In this document: positions 8,220 to 15,627 of the stretch, in pieces | Layout: every line of letters starts with the position of its first letter | Position numbering within the stretch: position 1 is the first letter of the stretch | Assembly (NCBI GenBank): GCA_030692375.1 | Contig: JAUYCD010000063.1 | Location: 1 to 50,131 of the forward strand | DNA length: 50,131 bases | Reading direction: 5' to 3' | Source of the DNA: Candidatus Latescibacter sp. | Lineage (GTDB): Bacteria; Latescibacterota; Latescibacteria; Latescibacterales; Latescibacteraceae | Notes under the pieces: model-generated | The model's database searches: none | What the model was told of the DNA's origin: nothing | What the model saw: the letters and a program-made list of their open reading frames with translations, nothing else | Made by a program: the position numbers and the translations under genes

Positions 8220-9307
8220 GAAAGAGTATCGAAGACATCCTGTATAACCGTCGGCATGACCCGGCCACTCTCCCCCTGCGGGCGGCGTTGAGAATTGTTT
8301 CCCTGTTTTATGGAGCGGGAATACGGCTGCGGAACATGCTTTTTGATCGGAAATGGCTGAAAACGTATGGAATTCCCTGCCGGGTGATCAGTATCGGGAA
8401 TATCACGGCCGGAGGAACAGGCAAGACCCCGGTGACCATCATGACCGCCCGTCTGCTCGTCTCGGCGGGGTACCTGGTAGCGGTGGTCTCACGGGGGTAT
8501 GGCAGAAAAAGCCAGGGTATACACTTCGTTTCCGATGCATCCGGCGCCCTGGCTTCTCCGGCTGAAGCGGGGGATGAGCCGCACCTGATCGCGTCCTCGC
8601 TACCCGGCGTTCCGGTGGTGGTTGGCAAAGACCGGTCTGCGGCGGCCATAACTGCTTTCCTCCGGTTCGAGCCGGACATCATCCTTTTGGATGACGCCTT
8701 CCAGCACCGCCGGCTCCGCCGTGATGCGGACATTGTCACCCTCGACGCGGAAAATCCTTTCGGCAGCGGACGCCTTCTCCCACGGGGAATCCTGCGGGAA
8801 TCTCCAAAGGCGCTCTCACGGGCGCAGGCGGTGATAGTCACCCGGTGCAGCGACGACCTTCAGTACGCAGATACAGAGCGAATGGTGCGCGCATATAATC
8901 CGGGCATCGCCGTTTTCCGGAGCAGGCATGTATCCCGCTCCCTCCGGAAGCCCTGGAGCAGGGAAAAACTGGAATTATCCATCATAGCCGGTCAGAAGGC
9001 TGCCGCGCTCTCCAATATTGGTAATCCGGCTTCTTTTCACCGGACACTTGAATCACTTGGCGCGGGAATTGTGCTGAAGCGTTCAATGAGTGATCATCAT
9101 CGGTATCAATCCGGTACTGTGGAGAGAATCCGGGAGGAGGCTCTGCGCTCCGGCGCAGATTTTCTTGTCATGACCGCCAAGGACGAGCGGAACCTTCCAG
9201 AAGACTACCGGCCTTCCGGTCGGATACCCGAGTATGTGCTCGACATCGAGGCGGTTCTGGAAGGTGATGAGGAAAAGTATTTAGGGGTGGTCTTGATGCG
9301 CCGGTAA
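8216..9307 (+). CDS. lpxK: Tetraacyldisaccharide 4'-kinase
   Basis: Phosphorylates the 4' position of the lipid A disaccharide, producing lipid IVA for WaaA. The P-loop is SIGNITAGGTGKTP (59-72), preceded by an N-terminal amphipathic/membrane segment. It is followed by VVSRGYGRKSQG and LLDDAFQHRRLRRD, where the family usually has DDGFQHRR. The 363 aa are normal. The start is GTG, inside the GTGA overlap with waaA. The order waaA-lpxK is common in Gram-negative genomes and confirms the assignment. It is the last gene of the operon; palindromic repeats follow. Confidence 0.95.
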   Translation: MRKSIEDILYNRRHDPATLPLRAALRIVSLFYGAGIRLRNMLFDRKWLKTYGIPCRVISIGNITAGGTGKTPVTIMTARLLVSAGYLVAVVSRGYGRKSQGIHFVSDASGALASPAEAGDEPHLIASSLPGVPVVVGKDRSAAAITAFLRFEPDIILLDDAFQHRRLRRDADIVTLDAENPFGSGRLLPRGILRESPKALSRAQAVIVTRCSDDLQYADTERMVRAYNPGIAVFRSRHVSRSLRKPWSREKLELSIIAGQKAAALSNIGNPASFHRTLESLGAGIVLKRSMSDHHRYQSGTVERIREEALRSGADFLVMTAKDERNLPEDYRPSGRIPEYVLDIEAVLEGDEEKYLGVVLMRR

Positions 9308-9355
9308 TAGAAGTTATGACTCTGGTGATTAAGCATATGAACGCATTATTAATAA

Positions 9356-9480
9356 TAGATGCCGAAACAAGTTCGGCATGACGAATTCCAACAGCTTTGT
9401 TTACCGGAACGATAATGATTTGATTTCCTATTCCTTGCCCCCTCTCCTGCTTGCGGGAGAGGGGGTAGGGGGTGAGGGCA
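9356..9480. repeat. Family A hairpin joined to half of a family B repeat
   Basis: 9356-9383 is the single A hairpin GATGCCGAAACAAGTTCGGC. After a spacer, 9438-9477 is one half of a B element (CCCCCTCTCC..GGGAGAGGGGG then GGGGTGAGG). The right edge of the B half runs into the nadA translation start and contains its probable ribosome binding site. Confidence 0.75.
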
Positions 9481-9482
9481 CC

Positions 9483-10436
9483 ATGGAACTGGAAGAATAT
9501 AAAAAACTCTCCGAAAAAGAGCTTGTCGCCCGTATACATAAAGCAAAGAAAGAGAAAAACGCCCTGATTCTCGCCCATAATTACCAGCGGCTCGAAGTAC
9601 AGCATATCGCCGACTACCTGGGAGATTCGCTGGGGCTTTCACGGATCGCCGCACAAACCGATGCCGATCTTGTGGTCTTCTGCGGGGTGGATTTCATGGC
9701 GGAGAGCGCCAAGATTCTTTCCCCGGAAAAGAAGGTTCTCCTGCCGGAGATCAGCGCCACCTGCCCCATGGCGCGCATGGTGTCTCCGGAAGCCCTTGAG
9801 GAAGCCAAAAAAGCCCATCCGGACGCCGTGGTGGTGGCCTATGTGAACACCACCGCACGGGTCAAGGTGCTGACCGATATCTGCTGCACTTCCGCAAACG
9901 CTGTGGAGGTAGTGAAATCGGTGGGAGACCGGGAGATTCTCTTCGTCCCGGACCGGAATCTGGCCGATTATGCAGAGCGCGCCACCGGAGCGCGAATAAC
10001 ACCCTGGGACGGTTACTGCTATGTCCATAACTTCTTCACCGTGGATGATGTCCTGCGCGCCCGTCTCAAACACCCGGATGCAGTCCTCCTCGTCCATCCT
10101 GAAGCGCCGCCCGAAGTAGTAAAACTGGCCGACCGGGTACTTTCCACCACCGGAATGGCCGATTTTACGGCTGCGCTCAAGTCCGACGAGGAAAAGCGCC
10201 GGGGGGTGATCATCGGCACCGAGACCGGCCTCGTGCTGCAGCTCCGTGAGAACTATCCGGACACCGGCATCTGGGCGCTCAACGATTTCGCGGTGTGCGG
10301 CACCATGAAAATGACTACCCTGCCCAAGGTCTGCTGGTCGATCGAAACGGGGAACTACGAAATAATACTGCCGGAAGACATCATCGAAAAAGCCCGCAGG
10401 CCGCTGGAGAGGATGCTTGAGATAAAGAAAAGATAG
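9483..10436 (+). CDS. nadA: Quinolinate synthase A
   Basis: Condenses iminoaspartate with dihydroxyacetone phosphate to quinolinate in de novo NAD synthesis, using a [4Fe-4S] cluster. The 317 aa carry three conserved cysteines at family positions: Cys67 in VVFCGVDFMAES, Cys179 in DGYCYVHNF, and Cys272 in VCGTMKMTTL. AHNYQ near residue 31 and TSANA are also typical. The start is placed at 9483 (MELEEYKK) because the open frame upstream is repeat sequence and GAGG at 9474-9477 is 5 bp from this ATG. nadB and nadC are not nearby. Two further Cys in DICCTSANA are an extra feature of some subfamilies. Confidence 0.95.
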   Translation: MELEEYKKLSEKELVARIHKAKKEKNALILAHNYQRLEVQHIADYLGDSLGLSRIAAQTDADLVVFCGVDFMAESAKILSPEKKVLLPEISATCPMARMVSPEALEEAKKAHPDAVVVAYVNTTARVKVLTDICCTSANAVEVVKSVGDREILFVPDRNLADYAERATGARITPWDGYCYVHNFFTVDDVLRARLKHPDAVLLVHPEAPPEVVKLADRVLSTTGMADFTAALKSDEEKRRGVIIGTETGLVLQLRENYPDTGIWALNDFAVCGTMKMTTLPKVCWSIETGNYEIILPEDIIEKARRPLERMLEIKKR

Positions 10437-10458
10437 TTTCACGCAGAGACGCAGAGAA

Positions 10459-10589
10459 AGTCTGAACCATGATTTTCATGATTCAAAGATTGGCCCGATT
10501 TTCATAATTAATTCATTATGACCATCTTTGAGTCTATATCTTTTCATCATCTTTTATCATGCGAATCACACGAATCAGTGGTTCAGACG
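10459..10589. mobile_element. Family D inverted pair
   Basis: Left arm AGTCTGAACCATGATT and right arm AATCAGTGGTTCAGAC face each other. The right arm is preceded by CTTTTCATCATCTTTTATCA. It fills the gap between the convergent nadA and Omp85-like genes, after TTTCACGCAGAGACGCAGAG just past the nadA stop. Confidence 0.75.
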
Positions 10590-10603
10590 GTCTTTTTTCC
10601 TTT

Positions 10604-12841
10604 TCAATACGCCCTTATGAAATTCACCGTCCAGCGGGCTTTATGTTCCTCGGGGCCGACTGGTACAGCGCAGTTCACCCGGAATCCAGCTTTGATGTCG
10701 CCATCACCGACCGAAGTGAAAAAGTCGCTGCCGAGCGCTATTCCAATCCCCAGATCGCGCCGTAACCCACCGGCGGTCGCCGCTTCGTTATGTTTCCACA
10801 CGCCGCCTATATCGCCGAAAAAGATCAGGGAAATGCCCTGGCCGTAGAAATAGTCGATATTGGCCATGACCATCCTGTCCCCTCCGCCCTGGTAGGTGAA
10901 ACCGGTATTGCCGGAAGGCGGGGCAGGCACTGAGCCTGGATCAAACCCCCGAAGGGTGTTTACGCCGCCGAGGCGGAACGCTCTCTGATCCGGCAGACTG
11001 CTTTTCGAGTATCCTCCGGCCAGCCGGAATTTGACCAGGCTCCCGTACCAGTACAGCATCTGCCAGGCAGCGGAACCGAAAAACCGGGTGTATCCCGGAA
11101 GGTCCCCGGCACGGCTTTTGTACGTGTTCTCCATTTCTGTCACTATCCGGTAGTTGGAGACTGTATCTTCGTTATGAAAATCGAGGATAAACCGTGAGCC
11201 GGAGATTCCGCCGACAGAACCTGCGCCCAGGGGAGGATTCTCCTCCTTTATGCGGCCCTGTTTGAAAAGAGACCAGTTGGCGGCTTTATCGACCGAGCTG
11301 TAATTGTCCTCGAAGTATTCGAACCTGCCGCGGAAATGGTCTCCCATCGACTGGGAGATGTATCCCCTGCCCCCTTCCACATGGTAATAATTCACCAGCT
11401 CATGGCCCAAAAGAAAAGCGTTCAGATACGCTTCTAGAGGCGGCACCGCCCAATCCATGTTCGATGCGAAATCGTACCGGTAGCCGCCGCCGATACGGAG
11501 CTTGTTGGCAGTGAAGAACTGTTTGAATCCGCCGGCCTCCCAGGTCCAGTCTTTATTACCCCAATGGTACTGGGCTTTGCCGTAGACCTCCGAGAGAGGA
11601 GCCACCGTGCTATTTATCTTCATCACAGGTCCAAGACCGAAGCCTCCCACCCGTGTATAAGAAGTGAAAAGGTCAAATTTTTTCGTGAAAGGCTCGATTT
11701 CATATATATGAATCCGCAGGTTCCCCTGAGCATCGATAACAAAACTGGTATATTCAACAATTTTGTCATCTTCCAGCGCTTTTACCGCTTGAGCCACCTC
11801 TTCCCTGGTATGCACTTCTCCTTCCTTGATAGTCAATTTATTCAGGATATAGGATGAAGAGCGCAGATGAGCCCCGTAAATGTGAACCGATCGGATCACT
11901 CCCTTTTCGAATTCCTGAGCGGAAGGAGTTTTCTCAGCAGGAGACTGGGGGACAGTTTTCCCCTCCGCCAGGTCATAGGCAACAGCCTCGTACTGTTTCA
12001 AATTATCTTTCACCCGGATGTCTCCGAAATCAGAATGCAGCGCAATACTAGGACCGCCGCCATTCAAAATTCTCTGGTTCCCTGTCCCGGAGGTCATTCG
12101 CCCGCTGGTGTTGAAACGGATGCCGCTGAAGCCCTTTTGAACAGAGAAAACAGCGCCGGTATTCCTGGGCAGCCCGATCTCGGTTCCGCCGAAAGAGGAT
12201 GTCACCCTGGAATCGTTCGAAAGCCTTGAAAGCATGAGGACAATATGACTGAAGCTGGAATTAATATCGAAAGCGCCGTTGATCTCATCGCCGTTAAGAG
12301 AGCTGAAATCGGCATTCACCTGGAGTTCCCCTGTGTGTCGTGTAACCGTGGAAGTGGTGAAATCGGTGGACAGAGAGAGGCTCCCTGCCGTGGAAATAGT
12401 CTGAAAAGTGGAAAAATCGGTGTGCGCATCAATATTTATCTGAGACGGACCGGAAATTTCGATGACCGCGTGCCATTTCCCGTCACGGTTGAACCAGTGG
12501 TCGAGTATGCCGGTGTTTCCCTGACGGGGGGCTGTCAGCTTGATATCGAGATTGCCGCCCACGGCCTTGGTATCCAGGCTGATCTCGGAAAAGAGATTTT
12601 CGGCGTCGTTTTCATTTGATTCATTCACACGGCGTTCAAACCTGATCTTAAAATTCTCCCCCGATTCCGATCCCCGGTAAACGAGATCGGTGAACTGAAT
12701 ATTCATAAACCGGATTTGTTTTATACCTTCCGAGCTGATCGTTTTTTCTTCCGCCCGGGTGAAAGTTCTGGCGCTTGCTGCGCCGGCAAAGAGAAATGCT
12801 GTGATCAAGATTGTCAACGGCAACCAAATCCTCTTTAACAT
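10604..12841 (-). CDS. DUF4097-like domain fused to Omp85-type outer-membrane barrel
   Basis: 745-aa exported protein with a signal peptide (cleavage near ASA, residue 24). Residues about 30-290 are a repetitive Ser/Thr/Asp-rich beta region resembling the DUF4097 solenoid, with steps such as HTDFSTFQTIST and VNADFSSLNGDE. About 313-380 is a POTRA-like module (VIRSVHIYGAHLRSS..). The rest is a transmembrane beta-barrel of the Omp85/BamA family, with the loop-6 signature LGGVNTLRGFDPGS near 620-633 and a C-terminal aromatic-ended strand. Omp85 proteins insert or secrete outer-membrane proteins. A DUF4097-like front end instead of several POTRA domains is unusual. Monocistronic, convergent with nadA. 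The barrel is assigned with good confidence; the N-terminal family name is tentative. Confidence 0.75.
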   Translation of the reverse strand: MLKRIWLPLTILITAFLFAGAASARTFTRAEEKTISSEGIKQIRFMNIQFTDLVYRGSESGENFKIRFERRVNESNENDAENLFSEISLDTKAVGGNLDIKLTAPRQGNTGILDHWFNRDGKWHAVIEISGPSQINIDAHTDFSTFQTISTAGSLSLSTDFTTSTVTRHTGELQVNADFSSLNGDEINGAFDINSSFSHIVLMLSRLSNDSRVTSSFGGTEIGLPRNTGAVFSVQKGFSGIRFNTSGRMTSGTGNQRILNGGGPSIALHSDFGDIRVKDNLKQYEAVAYDLAEGKTVPQSPAEKTPSAQEFEKGVIRSVHIYGAHLRSSSYILNKLTIKEGEVHTREEVAQAVKALEDDKIVEYTSFVIDAQGNLRIHIYEIEPFTKKFDLFTSYTRVGGFGLGPVMKINSTVAPLSEVYGKAQYHWGNKDWTWEAGGFKQFFTANKLRIGGGYRYDFASNMDWAVPPLEAYLNAFLLGHELVNYYHVEGGRGYISQSMGDHFRGRFEYFEDNYSSVDKAANWSLFKQGRIKEENPPLGAGSVGGISGSRFILDFHNEDTVSNYRIVTEMENTYKSRAGDLPGYTRFFGSAAWQMLYWYGSLVKFRLAGGYSKSSLPDQRAFRLGGVNTLRGFDPGSVPAPPSGNTGFTYQGGGDRMVMANIDYFYGQGISLIFFGDIGGVWKHNEAATAGGLRRDLGIGIALGSDFFTSVGDGDIKAGFRVNCAVPVGPEEHKARWTVNFIRAY

Positions 12842-12884
12842 TCAAAGCCTCCGCTGTTATATACCATATTCCGAGAATGCAGTT

Positions 12885-13021
12885 ATACATGACGACATAA
12901 ATAATTGTGCATGTTTTGAATGGTTAGATGCCGAAACAAGTTCGGCATGACACGTGTCATCCTGAACTCGTTTCAGGATCTATTTTGAAAAGAAAAGCAA
13001 TAAAATATATCGTCATATATA
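12885..13021. mobile_element. Family A MITE-like element, both ends present
   Basis: ATACATGACGACATAAATAA on the left, and TATATATGACGATATATTTT read inward from the right edge. The core is the two hairpins and ATGACACGTGTCAT without the 48-bp insert, giving the simplest form of the element (about 137 bp). It lies between two minus-strand envelope genes. Confidence 0.82.
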
Positions 13022-13033
13022 AATAATGACAGC

Positions 13034-13999
13034 TTATTGAGCTTGATATTGCTGCGCACCCATGCGGCTTAGTATAACACTTCCAAGCGAAACAGTCACC
13101 AGGAGAATCCATACAAGAAGCCCGACACCGGGAACAAGCCGCAAAAGACTTATTGCCAGGACGCCGATTATGGTATTCATCATATCCGACCGGGATGACG
13201 CTTTCGGGAATAGCCTCCCTGCCCAGAGCGCAACCCCAACCGAACCGTAGAGATAGATGAGGAACAGGCAGGCGGCCGCCAGAGGAATAAACGGTATGCC
13301 GAGGATGGTAACGAGCATGAAGAGGAAAAAGAACGGCATAACCACCATGATGAGCAGTCCCATGAGGAAGGACATTCCGAATTTACCGCCGGTGAAACGT
13401 GCCAGACGGTTTACCTGTTCAGGAAAAAACAGTACAGCCAGAATGGCTACCGCGAGCAACAGGAGCAAACGCATCATGAAAAAGAAAACCAGTAAAAATG
13501 CTCCGAGTATCCCTCCCACCCCTATCAGGGGGCCAAAAACAATGACCTTAAGGAAAGAATTCCAGGCGTCGGACATGGGATTTTGATATTTCCAGTGTTC
13601 GCGCCAGCTTCGGGAAAATCCACTCCATTTCTCTTGGATTTTCACTACCTGGCCGCTGATGATCCCGGAAGGCGACACATCAACAGTGCCCCCGAGGGAA
13701 ACTGCGTCACGTCCGATGGAACCGTTGTCATTCACCCGGATACTGCCGCCGATGGAGACAGCATCACCCAGAATCTTCCCCCCGTTTTCCACAACCACAT
13801 CGCTGCCGAATGAAACAGCCGCGTCGGTCACAGTGCCATAAACCTGCACGTCATCTCCGAAACTAACCGCGCTTTCCACCGTTGTTCCGGCTTTGACCAC
13901 AACGCCTTTCCCCACCATGACGTTTTCTGCTCCGATCACTACGGGGAAGAGTAACAGCAGGCAGAATACGGAACCGGATAATCCCTGAGCCAGTTTCAT
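13034..13999 (-). CDS. Polymer-forming/bactofilin-like membrane protein
   Basis: 321-aa protein with a cleavable signal (ends near GAEN), then about 100 residues of short regular beta repeats (VESAVSFGDDVQVYG, DAAVSFGSDVVVENG, DAVSIGGSIRVNDNG, DAVSLGGTVDVSPSG). This is a right-handed solenoid of the type seen in bactofilins and other polymer-forming proteins. Residues about 150-315 hold four or five hydrophobic segments. The repeat domain is therefore predicted outside the cytoplasm, with a membrane-bound C-terminus. Genes of this design often cluster with DUF4097 and DUF6249 genes, and both types flank it here. No enzymatic motif is visible; an envelope-scaffold role is inferred. Confidence 0.7.
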   Translation of the reverse strand: MKLAQGLSGSVFCLLLLFPVVIGAENVMVGKGVVVKAGTTVESAVSFGDDVQVYGTVTDAAVSFGSDVVVENGGKILGDAVSIGGSIRVNDNGSIGRDAVSLGGTVDVSPSGIISGQVVKIQEKWSGFSRSWREHWKYQNPMSDAWNSFLKVIVFGPLIGVGGILGAFLLVFFFMMRLLLLLAVAILAVLFFPEQVNRLARFTGGKFGMSFLMGLLIMVVMPFFFLFMLVTILGIPFIPLAAACLFLIYLYGSVGVALWAGRLFPKASSRSDMMNTIIGVLAISLLRLVPGVGLLVWILLVTVSLGSVILSRMGAQQYQAQ

Positions 14000-14114
14000 T
14001 TGACGCCTCCGCTTTTTTAAATATAATTTTTACGTCATATTTAATTAGACGAAAAAGCAGAGCCGGGGAGTTTCAAAAATTTCTTCCATGTTGAACCCGC
14101 CACCACGCTATCCA

Positions 14115-14141
14115 CCCCACAGGTGCTTCGCACCAGTGGGG
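14115..14141. repeat. Short perfect-looking hairpin
   Basis: CCCCACAGGTGC, loop TTC, GCACCAGTGGGG: 11 paired bases with one A-A mismatch. It lies in the 505-bp divergent gap between the polymer-forming gene and the DUF6249-like gene. The rest of that gap is AT-rich apart from the C element at 14172. Confidence 0.6.
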
Positions 14142-14171
14142 ACCCCGGAGTCAAGGGATTTTAGTCTCTGT

Positions 14172-14353
14172 GAGCGTTAAAACTACAGCCCCCTAAATCC
14201 CCCAAAGGGGGACTTAAAAAACTGCAAAACAAGGCATAATCGGTTTATTAAAAAAGTTACATTTTTGCATTTTCATCTTTACCACGAAAAGTCCCCCCTC
14301 GGGGGATTTAGGGGGTTGCTTTCCAGAATTAATAATAAGTATTTGTTTAAAAA
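14172..14353 (-). mobile_element. Family C MITE-like element, copy 2 (inverted)
   Basis: ACTACAGCCCCCTAAATCCC and GGGGGATTTAGGGGGTTG form the long inverted repeat. The right flank ATAAGTATTTGTTTAA is the reverse complement of the left flank of the copy at 4495. The two elements are therefore the same unit in opposite orientation. Confidence 0.75.
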
Positions 14354-14504
14354 AGAGTTAAGAAAATGTTACAGTAAGTTTTTGAATAATTCGGGTTGAA
14401 TGTTTTTTTTAATCTGCCTGAAAGTTTCTCCTTACATCCTGCGTCCAATATATCAGAAATAGAGCAAACAGAAAAATTTACCCATAAAACAAGGAGAAGA
14501 AACC

Positions 14505-14906
14505 ATGTTGCATGCAATTGGAAACGAACTCATCCCGATATTGTCAATTATCCTTGCATTCGGCGTTCCGGCAACGATTATCATACTTGTGGCCCGGATG
14601 CGGCACCAGCAGAAGCTTGAGCTTATACGCCGGGGGATGAATCCTAATATTCTGGAGCTTAACTATCCCGGGAAGAGAGCGCTTTTCTGGGGGATATTGC
14701 TCACAGCGCTGGGTATCGCCGGATGCGTCGGAGCGGTTGTGCTGGAGGCGCCCCCTCTGGGGAATACAAGCCTCCTGGTTCTGGCCGCCGGTATCGCTGT
14801 GCTCATATACTGGAAACTGACCGCCCGTGAGCGTGAGCGGGAAAAAAAGCTCTACGAAAAATTCTTCACCCCGACGAGTGGTATGAAGCAGACGCAGGCG
14901 GAATAA
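14505..14906 (+). CDS. Small membrane protein, DUF6249-like
   Basis: 133-aa integral membrane protein. Segment 1 (about 9-29) is followed by a basic cytoplasmic stretch with ELIRRGMNP, the signature I associate with DUF6249-type proteins. Two further hydrophobic segments (about 59-82 and 87-103) precede a charged tail (TAREREREKKLYEK). AAGGAG lies 8 bp before the ATG. It is transcribed away from the polymer-forming and Omp85-like genes and ends in a clear terminator. Function unknown. In other genomes similar proteins occur beside DUF4097 and polymer-forming proteins and are thought of as envelope-stress associated, so the neighbourhood agrees. Confidence 0.65.
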   Translation: MLHAIGNELIPILSIILAFGVPATIIILVARMRHQQKLELIRRGMNPNILELNYPGKRALFWGILLTALGIAGCVGAVVLEAPPLGNTSLLVLAAGIAVLIYWKLTAREREREKKLYEKFFTPTSGMKQTQAE

Positions 14907-14954
14907 TGATTTTTCAAGACTTTTCGTAACAACTACATTTACATTTACATAAAG

Positions 14955-14982
14955 AAAGGCGTCGAAAACCGGCGCCTTTTTT
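14955..14982 (+). terminator. Intrinsic terminator of the DUF6249-like gene
   Basis: Ten-pair stem AAAGGCGTCG / CGGCGCCTTT (one G-T pair) around the loop AAAAC, running into six T. It lies 48 bp past the stop codon. The next gene is convergent, so this may act from the plus side only. Confidence 0.88.
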
Positions 14983-14989
14983 CATTTCA

Positions 14990-15198
14990 TCATTGCTTTT
15001 TCCTTGACTTTTTTTCTTTGGGCGGAAGCGACCGGGCATACTGCCAGGAGCGCTCCAGCCAGTCGTGCAGCGCCTCACGGTCGGCAACCACCGGTTCGGG
15101 GAGCGCCATGTACTCTACATGGTACCCTGGTTCCATTTCCACAATACTTCCTCCGGCGCGGAGATCATGGGGCAGGAGGAAGCCGGAGGCGCGTTGAA
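14990..15198 (-). pseudogene. Displaced C-terminal part of the cupin gene
   Basis: In the frame one base back from the upstream cupin, sequence continues as ASGFLLPHDLRAGGSIVEME, then residues of normal composition (HVEYMALPEP, ALHDWLERSWQYARSLPP), and stops at 14990-14992. It reads as the true end of the cupin protein, putting the full product near 172 aa. A single-base deletion around 15180-15200 (GCGCCTCCGG region) would explain the break. It could be a real mutation, an assembly error, or a -1 frameshift. Confidence 0.65.
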
Positions 15199-15510
15199 AG
15201 CATAGTAGCGGAGCGGCTCTGCGCCGATTACCCTAAGGGCGTGCGGTGTCCCGATGGGGGCGATGAGCACATCTCCTGTGGAAACTTCGGTTATGGTGTC
15301 CCCGGCCATGGCGACAGCCCTTCCGGTGAGGAATATATATACTTCCACCCGATTGTGGATATGCGGTTTCACCTCTCCGCCGGGGGGCAGTTCTATATAG
15401 CTCACACTGGCTTCCGGAATGCTGTCGGTTTTTCCATCCGGGCCAGCGGACAGGGACACCGAGCCTTTTTGGAGGTTCTTGGTGAATTCACCGATTTTTC
15501 TGATGGGCAT
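15115..15510 (-). CDS. Cupin-domain protein, frameshifted near its end
   Basis: Single-domain cupin of 131 aa as read. Motif 1 is ELPPGGEVKPHIHNRVEVYIFLTG (written here as its key residues His52, His54 and Glu58, approximate numbering) and motif 2 is GDVLIAPIGTPHALRVIG. These give the usual His-His-Glu/His metal-binding set of small sugar- or carboxylate-binding cupins. The final 20 residues in this frame (SSCPMISAPEEV..) look unnatural, and the family-like continuation lies in another frame (see 14990-15198). The gene is convergent with the DUF6249-like gene and follows the PP-loop operon on the same strand after about 117 bp. Substrate unknown. Confidence 0.72.
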   Translation of the reverse strand: MPIRKIGEFTKNLQKGSVSLSAGPDGKTDSIPEASVSYIELPPGGEVKPHIHNRVEVYIFLTGRAVAMAGDTITEVSTGDVLIAPIGTPHALRVIGAEPLRYYAFNAPPASSCPMISAPEEVLWKWNQGTM

Positions 15511-15555
15511 GGGTGCAAACCTTTCTTTATAAAGTAGTTACATGATTATTTTATA

Positions 15556-15590
15556 ATCTTGTCAATCCTGTTAATCCTGTCAAATTTTCT
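15556..15590. repeat. Family E oligonucleotide repeat
   Basis: TCTTGTCAATCCTGTTAATC and a third CCTGTC step form a short tandem of TCAATCCTG-type units. An inverted counterpart (GACAGGATTGACAAGATT) lies at 18334-18366, at the other end of the tsaB operon. Confidence 0.5.
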
Positions 15591-15627
15591 TCTTTTTATT
15601 TCAATCCGTGTCCGTGTAATCTGCGGC

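Noticed and set aside
9639-10442. 267-codon frame on the minus strand
   Set aside because: Antisense to nadA; nadA has all three cluster cysteines, so the opposite strand is a shadow.
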